Translations under genes and position numbers: made by a program | Notes under the pieces: generated by a model | Told to the model about the DNA's origin: nothing | The model's database searches: none | Seen by the model: the letters and a program-made list of their open reading frames with translations, nothing else | Part shown: one piece after another, positions 41,128-50,616 of the stretch | Layout of the letters: every line of letters begins with the position of its first letter | Numbering within the stretch: position 1 is the stretch's first letter | DNA from: Azorinus chamasolen | Lineage: Eukaryota; Mollusca; Bivalvia; Cardiida; Solecurtidae | Direction of reading: 5' to 3' | Assembly: GCA_963576725.1 (NCBI GenBank) | Contig: OY755237.1 | Span: 53,597,674 to 53,661,673 of the forward strand | Length of the DNA stretch: 64,000 bases

Positions 41128-41639
41128 AAGAGGGTTTATAATAATATACCCAGATCGTGATCCTGACATCTTATGCAGGTGATTAAGGTTTAACATGCAT
41201 GAGTATATTGTTGTGTGAAAATCTGTTCTTGCTTCATTTTCTCAATTTTTATTTTTTTTCGGACGCTTTCAGAAATATGGAAAAGGTGTCAAATAGTTTA
41301 GACGTGGATGACTTGTTAAGTGGCTCTTCATCTCATGTGCATTCAATCTCTTTACAGCATTTATTATAAAGTGTTATAAGTTAAATTTGGAAGGGATACC
41401 CCCACAAAGTGACAAGTTAACTGCGTAGAATCTCACCCTTTGCCAAGAACTGATTTCTGAATGAAATATTTTTAGGCTTTACCTGTTTAATCTCCTACAG
41501 TTGCCAAAAAATTGTAGCCAGCTTTGATGTATTGGTTAAAAATAGTGCACACATACTGTGCTTGATTGTCGGTGTGGTCTGCAGCTTCTTGGATTCAGAG
41601 TAAGGGAACTTGAGATACCATAACTAAGAATATCTCATG
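41128..41639. other. Worn family D and single-copy DNA
   Basis: D-like text at 41195-41355 (GTCAAATAGTTTAGACGTGG). 41356-41639 is unassigned. Confidence 0.45.
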
Positions 41640-41898
41640 TTAACCCTGTGCCTGTTAAATATTCATGTAAGAAATAATAACATATGATGAATATTTATTG
41701 GATTTTTTTTTATAATGGCATAATTATGAACACAAGATATATATTTTGGCTTGGGTACAAACTATAGAATCAAATCTGTATCATACCATAAGCAAACAGA
41801 GCAGACCCTGATCAGACAGCTCCTGTAGGAGCTGTCTGATCTGGGTCTTCTCTGTTTGCAAATGTGTGAAAAGGCGTATAAATGAAGGAAAGGGTTAA
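41640..41898 (-). mobile_element. TTAA MITE family B, complete
   Basis: TTAACCCTGTGCCTG to AGGAAAGGGTTAA. Hairpin GCAAACAGAGCAGACCC to GGGTCTTCTCTGTTTGC with apex CTCCTGTAGGAG, arms nearly perfect. Confidence 0.92.
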
Positions 41899-41904
41899 GC
41901 ACCT

Positions 41905-41990
41905 CATAGCTGGCATGTAAAAACAGATTGGATCCAGATGAGATTCTAATTAACTTTGCCTCATGTCAGGATCCAAGCTGTTTGACAGTT
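41905..41990 (+). mobile_element. Worn family D hairpin
   Basis: AAAACAGATTGGATCCAGATG to CAGGATCCAAGCTGTTTGAC. Confidence 0.65.
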
Positions 41991-42035
41991 AGATGAGACA
42001 GGAGATGTCTGATCAAGATCTGTTTGTAGATCCAT

Positions 42036-42243
42036 TTACCTGTCCTGAGTATTCATGTAAGAAATGATTGTGACATCATGAATATTAATCAGATTAAATT
42101 TTATAATAATTATGAATAGTGACAGGCCTATTGGCTTAGGCAGAAACTGTAGAATCAGATCTTTACGATACCAGGAGCCGTCTGATCTAGATCTACTCTG
42201 TTTGCAAATGCGTGAAAAGGTGTCTATATGAGGGAAAGGGTTA
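42036..42243 (-). mobile_element. Family B MITE, left hairpin arm deleted
   Basis: ATTACCTGTCCTGAGTATTC...GAGTATTCATGTAAG-type start, CAGAAACTGTAGAATCAGAT, then directly CAGGAGCCGTCTGATC; end GGGAAAGGGTTA. Confidence 0.75.
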
Positions 42244-42254
42244 TGGAATAATTA

Positions 42255-42588
42255 TTAATGCTTCTGCTTTTTCTGTCATGGCTAAAACATCCATTTGTTC
42301 ACATACTATTTTAACTCTCTGCACGCTAGCAGCGAAACTGTGATTACCTATGCAAATAGTTTGGATCCAGATCAGATGCCGCAAAATGCGGCGTCTCATC
42401 AGGATCCAAATTGTTTGTCACCCTGACCATATTTTTGCAAGGAAATGAGAGAAAGTTTATTTTGAGTTTTGTAGCAGACGACAATTGTTGCAGACGAAAA
42501 TTTGCTTAGCATGCAAAGGGTTAAAAATTGAGCTAATTACTATTCATGATGTCATTATTCCATACATGAATATGCAATAGGTATCACT
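42255..42588 (+). mobile_element. Family B MITE split by D
   Basis: CTTCTGCTTTTTCTGTCATGG and CACATACTATTT, then D, then TTAAAAATTGAGCTAATTAC and CATACATGAATATGC. Continuous after removing D and one TTAA. Confidence 0.8.
42311..42524 (+). mobile_element. TTAA MITE family D, complete 214 bp, inside B
   Basis: TTAACTCTCTGCACGCTAGC to TAGCATGCAAAGGGTTAA. Apex GATGCCGCAAAATGCGGCGTC. Same length as the inverted D at 40654-40867. Confidence 0.94.
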
Positions 42589-42599
42589 AGCACTGTTAA

Positions 42600-42776
42600 C
42601 TGGGTTATATTCATTCTTTTCAAAATCAAACCAAATTTAGATTCTGATGAGATGGGGAGTTACTCAGCATCTTGTTTGGACACATGCTATTATATAGGTT
42701 ATCACATATTCACCTCTACAGTGTGAAGAGTAATAAATCGGTAAATAATGCGACCTCTGATTTATTAGTTCTCATA
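42600..42776. mobile_element. Worn family D fragment
   Basis: CCAAATTTAGATTCTGATGAG and GTTTGGACACATGC; remainder unassigned. Confidence 0.45.
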
Positions 42777-42922
42777 TTAACCCTTCGCTTGCTATTCACG
42801 TCAATATACCTACCTGTAAATAGTGGAGACCCAGATGAGACAGCTCCTGCAGGAGCTGTCTCATCTGGGTCTTCACTATTTACAGGTAGGTATATTGACG
42901 TGAATAGCAAGCGAAGGGTTAA
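42777..42922. mobile_element. Palindromic family E derivative, 146 bp
   Basis: Two 73-bp arms differ at one position (GTGGAGACCC against GTGAAGACCC). The centre is GCTCCTGCAGGAGC and outer ends are TTAACCCTTCGCTTGCTATT and inverse. Both halves equal the right half of a full E. Confidence 0.95.
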
Positions 42923-43027
42923 AAGAAATAATCTAACACCGGTATTCATGATTCCACTATTTATTACATGAATATTAGATAATTTATTTTGGCAAACAGA
43001 AAACATGAATATTCATGAAGCAAAGGG

Positions 43028-43383
43028 TTAACCTCATGATTATTCATATATAGACATGATGAATATTTATTAGCTTATTTGTTTAACCCATTCCTTCATA
43101 GGCTATTTTTAGATCCAACCTCTTTGAATATTTCTACCAAAATGGAATATTTACTAGAGGAAAGGAAAATGTTAGAATTGTGTAGTATGGAGCAAATGCT
43201 CTATTTATGACTATGGTTTCATGAAGTGACTAATACAGAGGCGTAGAAAGGTGTATTTATGGAGGAAAGGGTTAATAATGGCATATATACATATACACCG
43301 GAGTGGTTGGTATTGGTAGAAATAGTAGTCATATCTATTATAATTTCATAAGCAAAAGTCATATTTATGGAGGAAAGGGTTAA
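43028..43383 (-). mobile_element. Family B MITE split by A
   Basis: TTAACCTCATGATTATTC through TATTAGCTTATTTG, then A, then TTAATAATGGCATATATACA to GGAGGAAAGGGTTAA. The hairpin is lost (AAGCAAAAGTCATATTTATGG). Confidence 0.75.
43083..43275 (-). mobile_element. TTAA MITE family A inside B
   Basis: TTAACCCATTCCTTCATAGG to GGAGGAAAGGGTTAA. The left hairpin arm is missing (TGTGTAGTATGGAGCAAATG). Confidence 0.87.
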
Positions 43384-43858
43384 GGAGCAGGTGGTAGCTT
43401 AATGCAGGTTTAAAGTAATGTCTGCATTACTTTATACCTGCATTAAGCTACCACCTGCCTTACAGACCTATAATTATATCTCTTTTTGATGGACACTTAA
43501 ACCCATTCCCTCATATTCACGACTTTTGAAGACTCTGTAAAAGTCATTTTGTGAAACCATTGTGATAAATAGAGCATTTGCTCCTCTAGGAGCAAATGCT
43601 CTTTTTATCACAATGGTTTCAAACTACAAAATTCTAAAAAAAATCTTTTCTCTAGTTAATGCTCCTTTTCGGTAGATATATTCAAAGAGGTTAGGTATAA
43701 AAATAGTCTAATTGTAAATGGGTTAAAGAGCAGGTGGTAGCTTAATGCAGGTATAAAGTAAGGTCTGCATAACTTTATACCTGCATTGAGCTACCCCCTG
43801 CCTTGCAGACCTATAATTATATCTCTTTGATGAACACTTAAGACAGGTTCTACTGTAC
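43384..43858 (+). mobile_element. Family F MITE, core duplicated around A
   Basis: Core 1 (43384-43500) and core 2 (43727-43842) both run GAGCAGGTGGTAGCTTAATG to CACTTAA. Core 2 continues GACAGGTTCTACTGTA, the F end. Confidence 0.8.
43497..43726 (+). mobile_element. TTAA MITE family A between two F cores
   Basis: TTAAACCCATTCCCTCATAT to TAAATGGGTTAA. Near-perfect hairpin, apex GCTCCTCTAGGAGC. Confidence 0.9.
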
Positions 43859-43860
43859 TG

Positions 43861-43935
43861 TTCAGTAACACAACACCAGACACAAACACCACACAACACC
43901 ACACACAAACACCACACAACACCACACACACACAA
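43861..43935. repeat. ACACAACACC microsatellite
   Basis: Interrupted runs of ACACCACACAACACC. Minus-strand CVVLCGVC frame is an artefact. Confidence 0.9.
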
Positions 43936-43949
43936 ACTGCTGCTAATTG

Positions 43950-44050
43950 CAACCTGACTCTCATTAGCAAACAGCTTCAATCCAGACGAGACGCCAAGTT
44001 ACTTGCCGTCTTGTCAGGGTCCAAGCTGTTTGACACTTGGTGAGTATTTC
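43950..44050 (+). mobile_element. Family D hairpin
   Basis: GCAAACAGCTTCAATCCAGACG to GTCCAAGCTGTTTGACAC. Confidence 0.7.
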
Positions 44051-44554
44051 TCAAACGTTTCAACAAATCAAATGTAAGTAAAATTTGAATCAGATCAGAG
44101 TTTAAGGAGACATAAAATTTTCTGTCGACTTTTTTACTAATGACTAAGTATATCTATGATAATGATATTTTGAACCTTTCAGAGTCCGCAAACACACCTG
44201 GGCATCTTGTTTAGAATATAATCATTTTAGATGTTTTTTGAGAAATATATTGGTGACATAAATGCATGGACAAGCTCGTCATCATCATGTTTCTTATTGT
44301 AAATAAATGCTGTATTTAATGTTGATACACACTGTCCAAAAAGGTCGAGTCTTCATAGGTTTCTCGGGTACGGTCAATAAAATATAACCTCCCGTTGAAC
44401 CCTAACCCCATGATAGCTCATCTTCAGCTGCCAGTAATTACCTAGCAAATGATATTTATTTGCTTTAAGTGCATTAAATAGAGGCTGGTAAGAGTGTAGG
44501 AATTCCTGTGAGTTGGATGTACCCCGCTCTCTTCATGTGGTAAGAAATACTAAT
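44051..44554. other. Longest single-copy stretch, no gene recognised
   Basis: No family sequence. An acceptor-like TATTTTGAACCTTTCAG (44168-44184) has no open frame after it. Confidence 0.45.
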
Positions 44555-44843
44555 TTAAACCTTTAGCCAATTAATTATACGACATCATGAATTTTTATAA
44601 GCGTAATTTTTATAATGGCCAAAGACTTATGATAATGTTATCATAGGTCTTTGTAATGGCATACGAAAGAAACTTTTGCTATAGCAGATACTGTAAAATT
44701 AGATCTATATAATTCATAATCTGAGTAGACCCTGTTCATATGGGTCCTGATCTGAGTAGACCCTGTTTGCTGATGGCTCCTGATCTGGATCTACTGTGTT
44801 TGCCAAGACATCCAAAGGCAATCTCAATGAGGTAAAGAGTTAA
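44555..44843 (-). mobile_element. Family B MITE, rearranged hairpin
   Basis: TTAAACCTTTAGCC to GGTAAAGAGTTAA. Contains CTGATCTGAGTAGACCCTGTT twice and a CTTATGATAATGTTATCATAGG inverted repeat. Confidence 0.72.
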
Positions 44844-45230
44844 CCCTTTGAATGGGGGACTTTAGTGTACTGTCATTTACAAACAGTGTAGACCCAGATA
44901 AGACTGGGCTCCTAGAGGAAGTCTCTGATCAGGGTCTGCACTGTTTATCTTTAAACCCTTACAATGCTGAATTTTCAAATGGACTATTCCAAAACTCAAA
45001 CGGATCATTCTTCTGGTGAATATTTAGGGATATTTCTAAAGAAAAGTGTAACATGGTGAAGTAGAAGAGCCCTCTCATCTGGGTCTACACTGTTCGCAAA
45101 GGACATCAGCTATTCATGTCCCACAAGGTAAGGTTTAAAATCCTCTTGCATATGGGTAGCCTTACATACTGAACTCTATCGATAAACAATGTTGGGACTA
45201 CTCCATATCAAATATAATTATGCATTCAAC
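44840..45230 (+). mobile_element. Family C MITE split by C2
   Basis: TTAACCCTTTGAATGGGGGA and hairpin to CACTGTTTATCT; resumes TTAAAATCCTCTTGCATATG and CTTACATACTGAACTC after C2. Confidence 0.78.
44951..45138 (-). mobile_element. TTAA MITE family C2 inside C
   Basis: TTAAACCCTTACAATGCTG to ACAAGGTAAGGTTTAA. Only the right hairpin arm remains (GGGTCTACACTGTTCGC). Confidence 0.82.
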
Positions 45231-45294
45231 GTTTGTTACGTATTCAACTCAAAGTACCCTAATAGCTTATTACCGTTAAGTATTCGGATAGATA

Positions 45295-45485
45295 AACTTT
45301 GGAAAATAATGCAGACCTAGATGAAAGTGATCCTGTAATTAAGAGCAGTTTTATCAGGTTCTATTGTACTACAGTAACACCTCTCTATAACGACCACTAA
45401 ATTACATCAAGTATTTTGTGTTAAAGGCAGGTGACTGCTTAAAGCAAGGTGACAGTGAAACAGAACACTCCATTTGGTCCAGTGC
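45295..45485 (+). mobile_element. Family C fragment and F left half
   Basis: C: AAAATAATGCAGACC (45305). F: CTACAGTAACACCTCTCTAT at 45369, GGCAGGTGACTGCTTAAAGC; right half missing. Confidence 0.65.
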
Positions 45486-45507
45486 AGTAGAACTTGTAAA
45501 ATATTTG

Positions 45508-45584
45508 GCTCTCTAACTGTATATATATGAAAAGAACTAGATAGGTGGCTCTCTAACTGTATATTTGAAAAGAACTAGATAGAA
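45508..45584. repeat. ~37-bp direct duplication
   Basis: GGCTCTCTAACTGTATAT followed by GAAAAGAACTAGATAG twice; the first copy has an extra ATAT. Confidence 0.9.
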
Positions 45585-45686
45585 CATATTGGAGAATAAG
45601 AGCAACCAAGGGATGTAACTGTTCCATGTCAATGTTGGAAAGTGTATGTAGAGTTACCTCCACTGATAACTAATATTGTTTGCAAT

Positions 45687-45902
45687 CTAAACTCATTACT
45701 CCATGAATATTCACATAAGAAATAAAGACATCCTGAATATTGAGTAGATTTATTCTTATAATAGCACATGAACACATTATATTATAGCCATGGCAGAAGT
45801 GAGAGCAGACCCAGATCAGATGGCTTCTATAGGAGCCGTCTGATTTTGGTCTACTCTGCTTGCTAAGGTTTAGAAAGTCGTATTTATGGAGTAAAGGGTT
45901 AA
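45687..45902 (-). mobile_element. TTAA MITE family B
   Basis: CTAAACTCATTACTCC to GGAGTAAAGGGTTAA; left hairpin arm shortened (GAGAGCAGACCCAGATC). Confidence 0.85.
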
Positions 45903-46078
45903 AGAAGCAACAGGAATATTCTCTCAAAACTGAATATTAGTCTGGTTTCTGATAACAGTAATCTAGACCATGAATAACCCCCTTTATAATCCATAACATG
46001 ACCAGTAAATGACTTGCATTTTTAAATTGCTTGGATCCCAAAGAGAAGCCATGTAACTTTGAGTCCTTAATATATGTC

Positions 46079-46493
46079 TCAACCCTTTCCTCCATAAATA
46101 CGCCTTTCTATGCCTCTGTAATAGTCACCTGTTAGAGTTAACCCTTTCCTCCATAAATACGCCTTTCTACGCCTCTGTAATAGTCACCTGTTAGAGTTAA
46201 CCCTTTCCTCCATAAATACGCCTTTCTACGCCTCTGTAATAGTCACCTGTTAGAGTTAACCATTTCCTCCATAAATACGCCTTTCTACGCCTCTGTAATA
46301 GTCACTTCTTGAAACCATTGTGATAAATACAGCATTTGCTCCTATAGGAGCTCCTATATATTTTTCAGAATGGTTTCAAATTACAAAATTCTAAAATTTT
46401 CCTTTTCTCTAGTTAATGCTCCTTTTCGGTAGATTTATTCAAAGAGGTTGAATCTAAAAATAGCCTATGAGATAATGGGTTAAGCATCTCATT
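46079..46493 (+). mobile_element. TTAA MITE family A with four tandem left ends
   Basis: Four 59-bp units beginning TTAACCCTTTCCTCCATAAA at about 46080, 46139, 46198 and 46257. The rest of A follows (hairpin apex GCTCCTATAGGAGCTCC, end GATAATGGGTTAA). Confidence 0.93.
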
Positions 46494-46597
46494 GGTTCCA
46501 TCATATCTTGACACTGTGACTGGTGTATTTGAGAAGAAAAAAAAATCTGTCATATCATGCAATTCCATGTTTGCAGACCTCTGTTGTCTGGCAGGTG

Positions 46598-47019
46598 CAG
46601 AGTTTACCAGCCTTTCATGATTTATTCTTTGTTTTGTTGTCGTCTGCTCATTTGTTGCCTGCAAAATTTTCAAAATTACAGTAAAACCTCTCTATAACGG
46701 CCACTACATTATATCAAGTATTTTGTGTTAAAGGCAGGTGGCTGCTTAAAGCAAGGTGAAAGTAAAACAGAATGCTCCTACAGGAGTGTTCTGTTTTACT
46801 TTCACTTTGCTTTAAGCAGCAACCTGCCCTAAATACCAACTTATTAACACAATTTAGTGGTCTTTAGAGGTTTTACTGTATCAGTTTTCTTTCTAAATGT
46901 TTTTCCAGAATTTGAGCCTGAGTGACAAACCCAAATTTTGTGGGGCCTGGTCTGGATCCCAACTGTTTGCATAGGTCATAAATGACTGGAGAATCTGCCG
47001 CTAGCATGCAAAGAGTTAA
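46598..47019 (-). mobile_element. Family D MITE split by F
   Basis: GTCGTCTGCTCATTTG and TTTTCAAAATTA before the F insert. After it come CAGTTTTCTTTC, GAGTGACAAACCC, GATCCCAACTGTTTGC and GCATGCAAAGAGTTAA. Confidence 0.75.
46677..46880 (+). mobile_element. Family F MITE, pogo/Tc1-like, complete
   Basis: TACAGTAAAACCTCTCTATA start and GGTCTTTAGAGGTTTTACTGTA-type end, with a TA at each border. Long hairpin TTTTGTGTTAAAGGCAGG to its inverse with apex GCTCCTACAGGAG. Confidence 0.92.
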
Positions 47020-47213
47020 ATTGAATGCAGGGGAAACAAGTGTACAGTATACAAAACAGTGTAGACCTAGATCAGAGTGCTCATAGAGGAGCCCCTTTAT
47101 CAGGGGCTGCACTGTTTGTCATTTAAAAATGGTACCTTTCCATTCTGAATGGATTCTATTTTTAAACTATAATGGACCATTCCCTTTTGAAAATTCATCA
47201 TTGAAGGGTTTAA
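47016..47213 (+). mobile_element. Family C MITE, sharing TTAA with D
   Basis: TTAAATTGAATGCAGGGG to CATTGAAGGGTTTAA. Hairpin ACAAAACAGTGTAGACC to GGGGCTGCACTGTTTG. Confidence 0.85.
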
Positions 47214-47224
47214 GTCCTTGAGAC

Positions 47225-47455
47225 GATGTTTTCCCTTTAGCATGTAACAAAATAAGTCCCCTTAGTCCATACAGTTTGAATGCAGCTGAGATCCTTGAGA
47301 AACTTCACCTCAAAAGTCATTATGATCCATTCTGTTTGATAAGATTACTTTGATTTTGTAAAAACAAAATGAAGGAACTTTTATTTTGGAGAAAAAACAG
47401 ACAATTTTTGCAGGTGACAAAATTTCTCAGTGTGCTAGAATTTAATGGTCATCTG
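47225..47455 (+). mobile_element. Worn family D
   Basis: CCCTTTAGCATGTAAC, ATACAGTTTGAATGCAGC, CCATTCTGTTTGATAAG, CAATTTTTGCAGGTGAC. Confidence 0.6.
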
Positions 47456-47546
47456 GCAACTGAATCTAATAGCATGAGTCTGCAACTGGCATAAAAAAGC
47501 CATTACTATAACTGCCTGACGTCACTGACATTCCAGTATCATTGCA

Positions 47547-47773
47547 TTAACCATTTAAATGCCGGGGAAACAATTTTCTTTGCATTTGTGTTTCTCTGCA
47601 AACAGTGTAGATCCAGATCAGAGAGCTTCTAGAGGAGCCCTCAGATCAGGGTCAGCACTGTTTGACATCCCAAAAAATCCTGTAACAAAATTAAGTTGTT
47701 CATACTGAAAGGACAGTTTCATTAAAATATGATGGGCTGTTCCACTTTCAATATTCGGCATTTAATGGATTAA
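47547..47773 (+). mobile_element. TTAA MITE family C, complete
   Basis: TTAACCATTTAAATGCCGG to GCATTTAATGGATTAA. Hairpin GCAAACAGTGTAGATCC to GGGTCAGCACTGTTTG. Confidence 0.88.
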
Positions 47774-47995
47774 CACTTTACATGCTATTAAAGTAATTAC
47801 TGTCCTTTGTAAAATATCTTTTGTCTGCTACTGTGATTTCTGGAACTAATATTTTCTTTAAATTTGTGAGGCAGCCAAATAGTGTAGATCCTGATGAGAC
47901 ACTGCTGTGAGACAGCCAAATAGTGTAGATCCTGATGAGACACTGATATATTTGTTGACTCACCTGAATCCAAACTGTTTGCATAAATTATGTCA
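47770..47995 (-). mobile_element. Family D MITE with 41-bp direct duplication
   Basis: TTAACACTTTACATGC; GCCAAATAGTGTAGATCCTG present twice (47873 and 47914 region); then GAATCCAAACTGTTTGC. Confidence 0.72.
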
Positions 47996-48009
47996 AAATG
48001 TGTGGAAAA

Positions 48010-48130
48010 AATCCAGACCATGGCAGAATCTGTAGAATGAGATCTGTATTATTCCATAAGGAACTTTCTGATCGGAGTCTACTCTGTTTGAAAAGGTACC
48101 AATGATTATCTTTATGAGGGAAAGAATTAA
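48010..48130 (-). mobile_element. Family B right part
   Basis: GACCATGGCAGAATCTGTAG, GGAGTCTACTCTGTTTG, GAGGGAAAGAATTAA. Confidence 0.7.
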
Positions 48131-48202
48131 ACCCTTGAAGGCTGGTTAAGCTGGTTAAACTTAATTGAAGGCTGGTTAAACTTAATCAGCATTCAGATAT
48201 GG
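48131..48202. repeat. Short GAAGGCTGGTTAAACTTAAT duplication
   Basis: GAAGGCTGGTTAA occurs twice between MITEs. Confidence 0.8.
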
Positions 48203-48458
48203 TTAACCATTTCCCAGTTCATTATTCATGTAAGAAAGAATGACATCATGTACATTTATAAGTTGAATTCTAATAATGTAAACTTTTCAAGGAAATTTTT
48301 TTGCTTTGGGAAAAATTGTACAATCAGATCTGTATCATGTCAAAACAAACGAAACAGACCCTGATCTGTCTAGACAGCTCCTATAGGAGCCATCTGATCT
48401 GGGTCAACTCTCAGTTTGCAAATGCGTGAATAGGTATTTATATGAGGGAAAGAGTTAA
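48203..48458 (-). mobile_element. TTAA MITE family B, complete
   Basis: TTAACCATTTCCCAG to GGGAAAGAGTTAA. Hairpin GAAACAGACCCTGATC with CTCCTATAGGAG apex. Confidence 0.88.
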
Positions 48459-48497
48459 TGAAGAAGAGCAAGAAGAGTACTGTGGTAAATAGGACTT

Positions 48498-48691
48498 ATA
48501 ACTCTTCACCCTAGAGACTCTGCAAACCAACGTGGGCCAGACAGCTCCTCAGTTTTGCTTATGGAATAATATAGATAGGATTTTACAGTTTCTGGTCAAC
48601 AATTGCAGTATTCATATCTTGTTTACAAAATCTTCTTAATATCCATCCTGTCATTATACTTGACATGAATATTCATGAGATAAAGGGTTAA
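48498..48691 (+). mobile_element. Family B MITE, hairpin collapsed
   Basis: CTCTTCACCCTAGAGACTCTGC, GACAGCTCCTCAGTTTTGC, ATTCATGAGATAAAGGGTTAA. Confidence 0.75.
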
Positions 48692-49166
48692 CCCTTTCCC
48701 TCGTGTAGACACCTTTTAACCCTTCGCTTGCTGAATTTTAAAATACATGTCTCCTTCTTTACCCATGCCCTGTTGTATAATTACATATATCTTCACTGTG
48801 TACAAGTATATCGCTGTGCAATCACTGCTGTGGAGTGCATCGGTTGCACAATCAACTTGTAAATAGTGCAGACCCTGATGAGACAGCTCCTGCAGGAGCT
48901 GTCTCATCTGGGTCTTCACTATTTACAGGTATGTATATTGACATGAATAGCAAGCGAAGGGTTAACACCTTTGCAAAGAGAGTAAATTCAGATCAGAGGG
49001 CTCCTTTAGGTGCGGTCTGATCAGGAAATGCTCCATTTGCTATTGAATTTGTAATAGATATGACTAAAGTTTCTACCCGTACCAAAACATTCTGTGTACA
49101 TTATGCCATTATAAAACTGCAGCTAATAAATATTCATGATTTCATTATTTCTAACATGAATATTAA
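48688..49166 (+). mobile_element. TTAA MITE family B split by E
   Basis: TTAACCCTTTCCCTCGTGTA and AGACACCTT, then E, then TTAACACCTTTGCAAAGAGAG to ACATGAATATTAA. Neighbouring B copies share its terminal TTAA on both sides. Confidence 0.9.
48716..48965 (+). mobile_element. TTAA MITE family E, complete 250 bp, inside B
   Basis: Same length as the copy at 28682-28931, with roughly 14 differences by eye. Apex GCTCCTGCAGGAGC; TTAA both sides. Confidence 0.95.
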
Positions 49167-49359
49167 CCCTTTACTCCATAAATATCCCTTTCTGTACCTT
49201 TGCACACAGAATAGACCTAGCTCAGAATGATGGCTCCTGTAGGAACCATTTGATCAGGGTCTGCTCTGTTTTCTTATGGCATGATATAGATCTGATTCTA
49301 CAGTTTTTGTTCATGGTGTCATTATTTCTTACATGAATATTCATGGAATATAGGGTTAA
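49163..49359 (+). mobile_element. TTAA MITE family B, internally shortened
   Basis: TTAACCCTTTACTCC to GGAATATAGGGTTAA. Hairpin GCACACAGAATAGACC to GGGTCTGCTCTGTTTTC. Confidence 0.85.
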
Positions 49360-49371
49360 ACAGGGAAAGGG

Positions 49372-49603
49372 TTAACCCTTTCCTCCATAAATACGCCTTT
49401 CTACACCGCTTTAATAGTCACTTCTTGAAACCATTGTGATGAATAGAGCATTTTCTCCATAGGAGCAAATGCTCTATTTATCACAATTGTTTCAATTCTA
49501 TACATAATTCTAACTTTCCCCTTTTCTCGAGTAAATGCTCCTTTTGGGTAGATTCATTGAAAGAGGTTGGGTCTAAAGATAGCCTATGAGGTAATGGGTT
49601 AAA
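49372..49603 (+). mobile_element. TTAA MITE family A, complete
   Basis: TTAACCCTTTCCTCCATAAA to GAGGTAATGGGTTAA. The surrounding text GGTTAAACARGGAAAGGG occurs on both sides. Confidence 0.9.
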
Positions 49604-49789
49604 CAAGGAAAGGGTGAAGCAGCAATTAGCATGATGATTGTGCTTGGCTTATCTGTGATTTTGGTACAGTTAGTGTTAGGTCATTGACTTAGAAAAGAGT
49701 GACCTCCTGAAAATGCAAATGATTACCTTCGAGAGTTTCATACCTTCAACCTTTTGCTAGCTGGCATGCTGTGTGTTATTGCCAATGCA

Positions 49790-50187
49790 AACAGATTTTG
49801 ATTAAACCCACTTTCAGATCATACCTTTCATGCTGAACCCTTTTGTCTAATCACGGGTTTGCTTATTACATAACCCTTTCCTCCATAAATATGTCTTTCT
49901 ACTCCTCTGTAAAAGTCACTTTTTGAAACCATTGTGATAAATAGAGCAATGGTTTCAGAACTACAACATTCTAAAATTTTCCTTTTCTCTAGTTAGTACT
50001 CCTTTTCGGTAGATTTATTCAAAGAGGTTGGATCTAAAAATAGCCTATGAGGTAATGGGATAATATGGATCTGATTTACAGCTTCTGACATGGCAAAAAA
50101 TTATATTAATACATTATGAAATTCAGCTAATTAATATTCATTTATTCATGATTTGTAACATGAATATTCATGAGAGAAAGGGTTTTA
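49790..50187 (+). mobile_element. Family B MITE split by A
   Basis: Hairpin remains to GGGTTTGCTTATTACA, then A, then TATGGATCTGATTTACAGC to ATTCATGAGAGAAAGGGTTTTAA. Confidence 0.75.
49869..50063 (+). mobile_element. Family A MITE inside B, hairpin deleted
   Basis: ATAACCCTTTCCTCC to GAGGTAATGGGATAA. The hairpin is reduced to one arm plus CAATGGTTTC. Confidence 0.85.
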
Positions 50188-50210
50188 AGGATCAGCATAA
50201 TGTACCAGCA

Positions 50211-50256
50211 TACAGTAGAACCTGTCTTTATTATTTAAGACACTGGTTCTACTGTA
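50211..50256. mobile_element. Family F reduced to its two ends
   Basis: TACAGTAGAACCTGTCTT, an 8-bp spacer, then AAGACACTGGTTCTACTGTA. TA at both borders. Confidence 0.82.
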
Positions 50257-50376
50257 AATGTACAAATAAGAGTCATGCAGGAGACACCACATACAGAACA
50301 AACAGCCGCCCGAACAGCAACACAAGTAACTCTTATTTACACTTGGTTTTTGTCCTTAGTTAAAGTTGCTATTAAT

Positions 50377-50602
50377 TTAACTCTTTACTCCATGAATATT
50401 CATGTAAGAAGTAATAACATCATGAATATTAATTAACTTGTTATGGACTCAGGCCTTTTTGGCAGGAACTGTAGAATCATATCTATATTATATCATAAGC
50501 AAACAGAGCAGACCCTGATCAGCAGCTCCTATTGGAGCCGTCTGATCTGGGTCTACTCTGTTTGCAAAGGTGTAAAAGGCATTTAATCGAGTAAAGGGTT
50601 AA
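50377..50602 (-). mobile_element. TTAA MITE family B, complete
   Basis: TTAACTCTTTACTCC to CGAGTAAAGGGTTAA. Hairpin GCAAACAGAGCAGACCC to GGGTCTACTCTGTTTGC. Confidence 0.9.
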
Positions 50603-50616
50603 ATAAATTTAGCAGA

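Noticed and set aside
44168..44200. Intron-exon boundary
   Set aside because: Acceptor-like pyrimidine tract with CAG, but no open frame of useful length follows.
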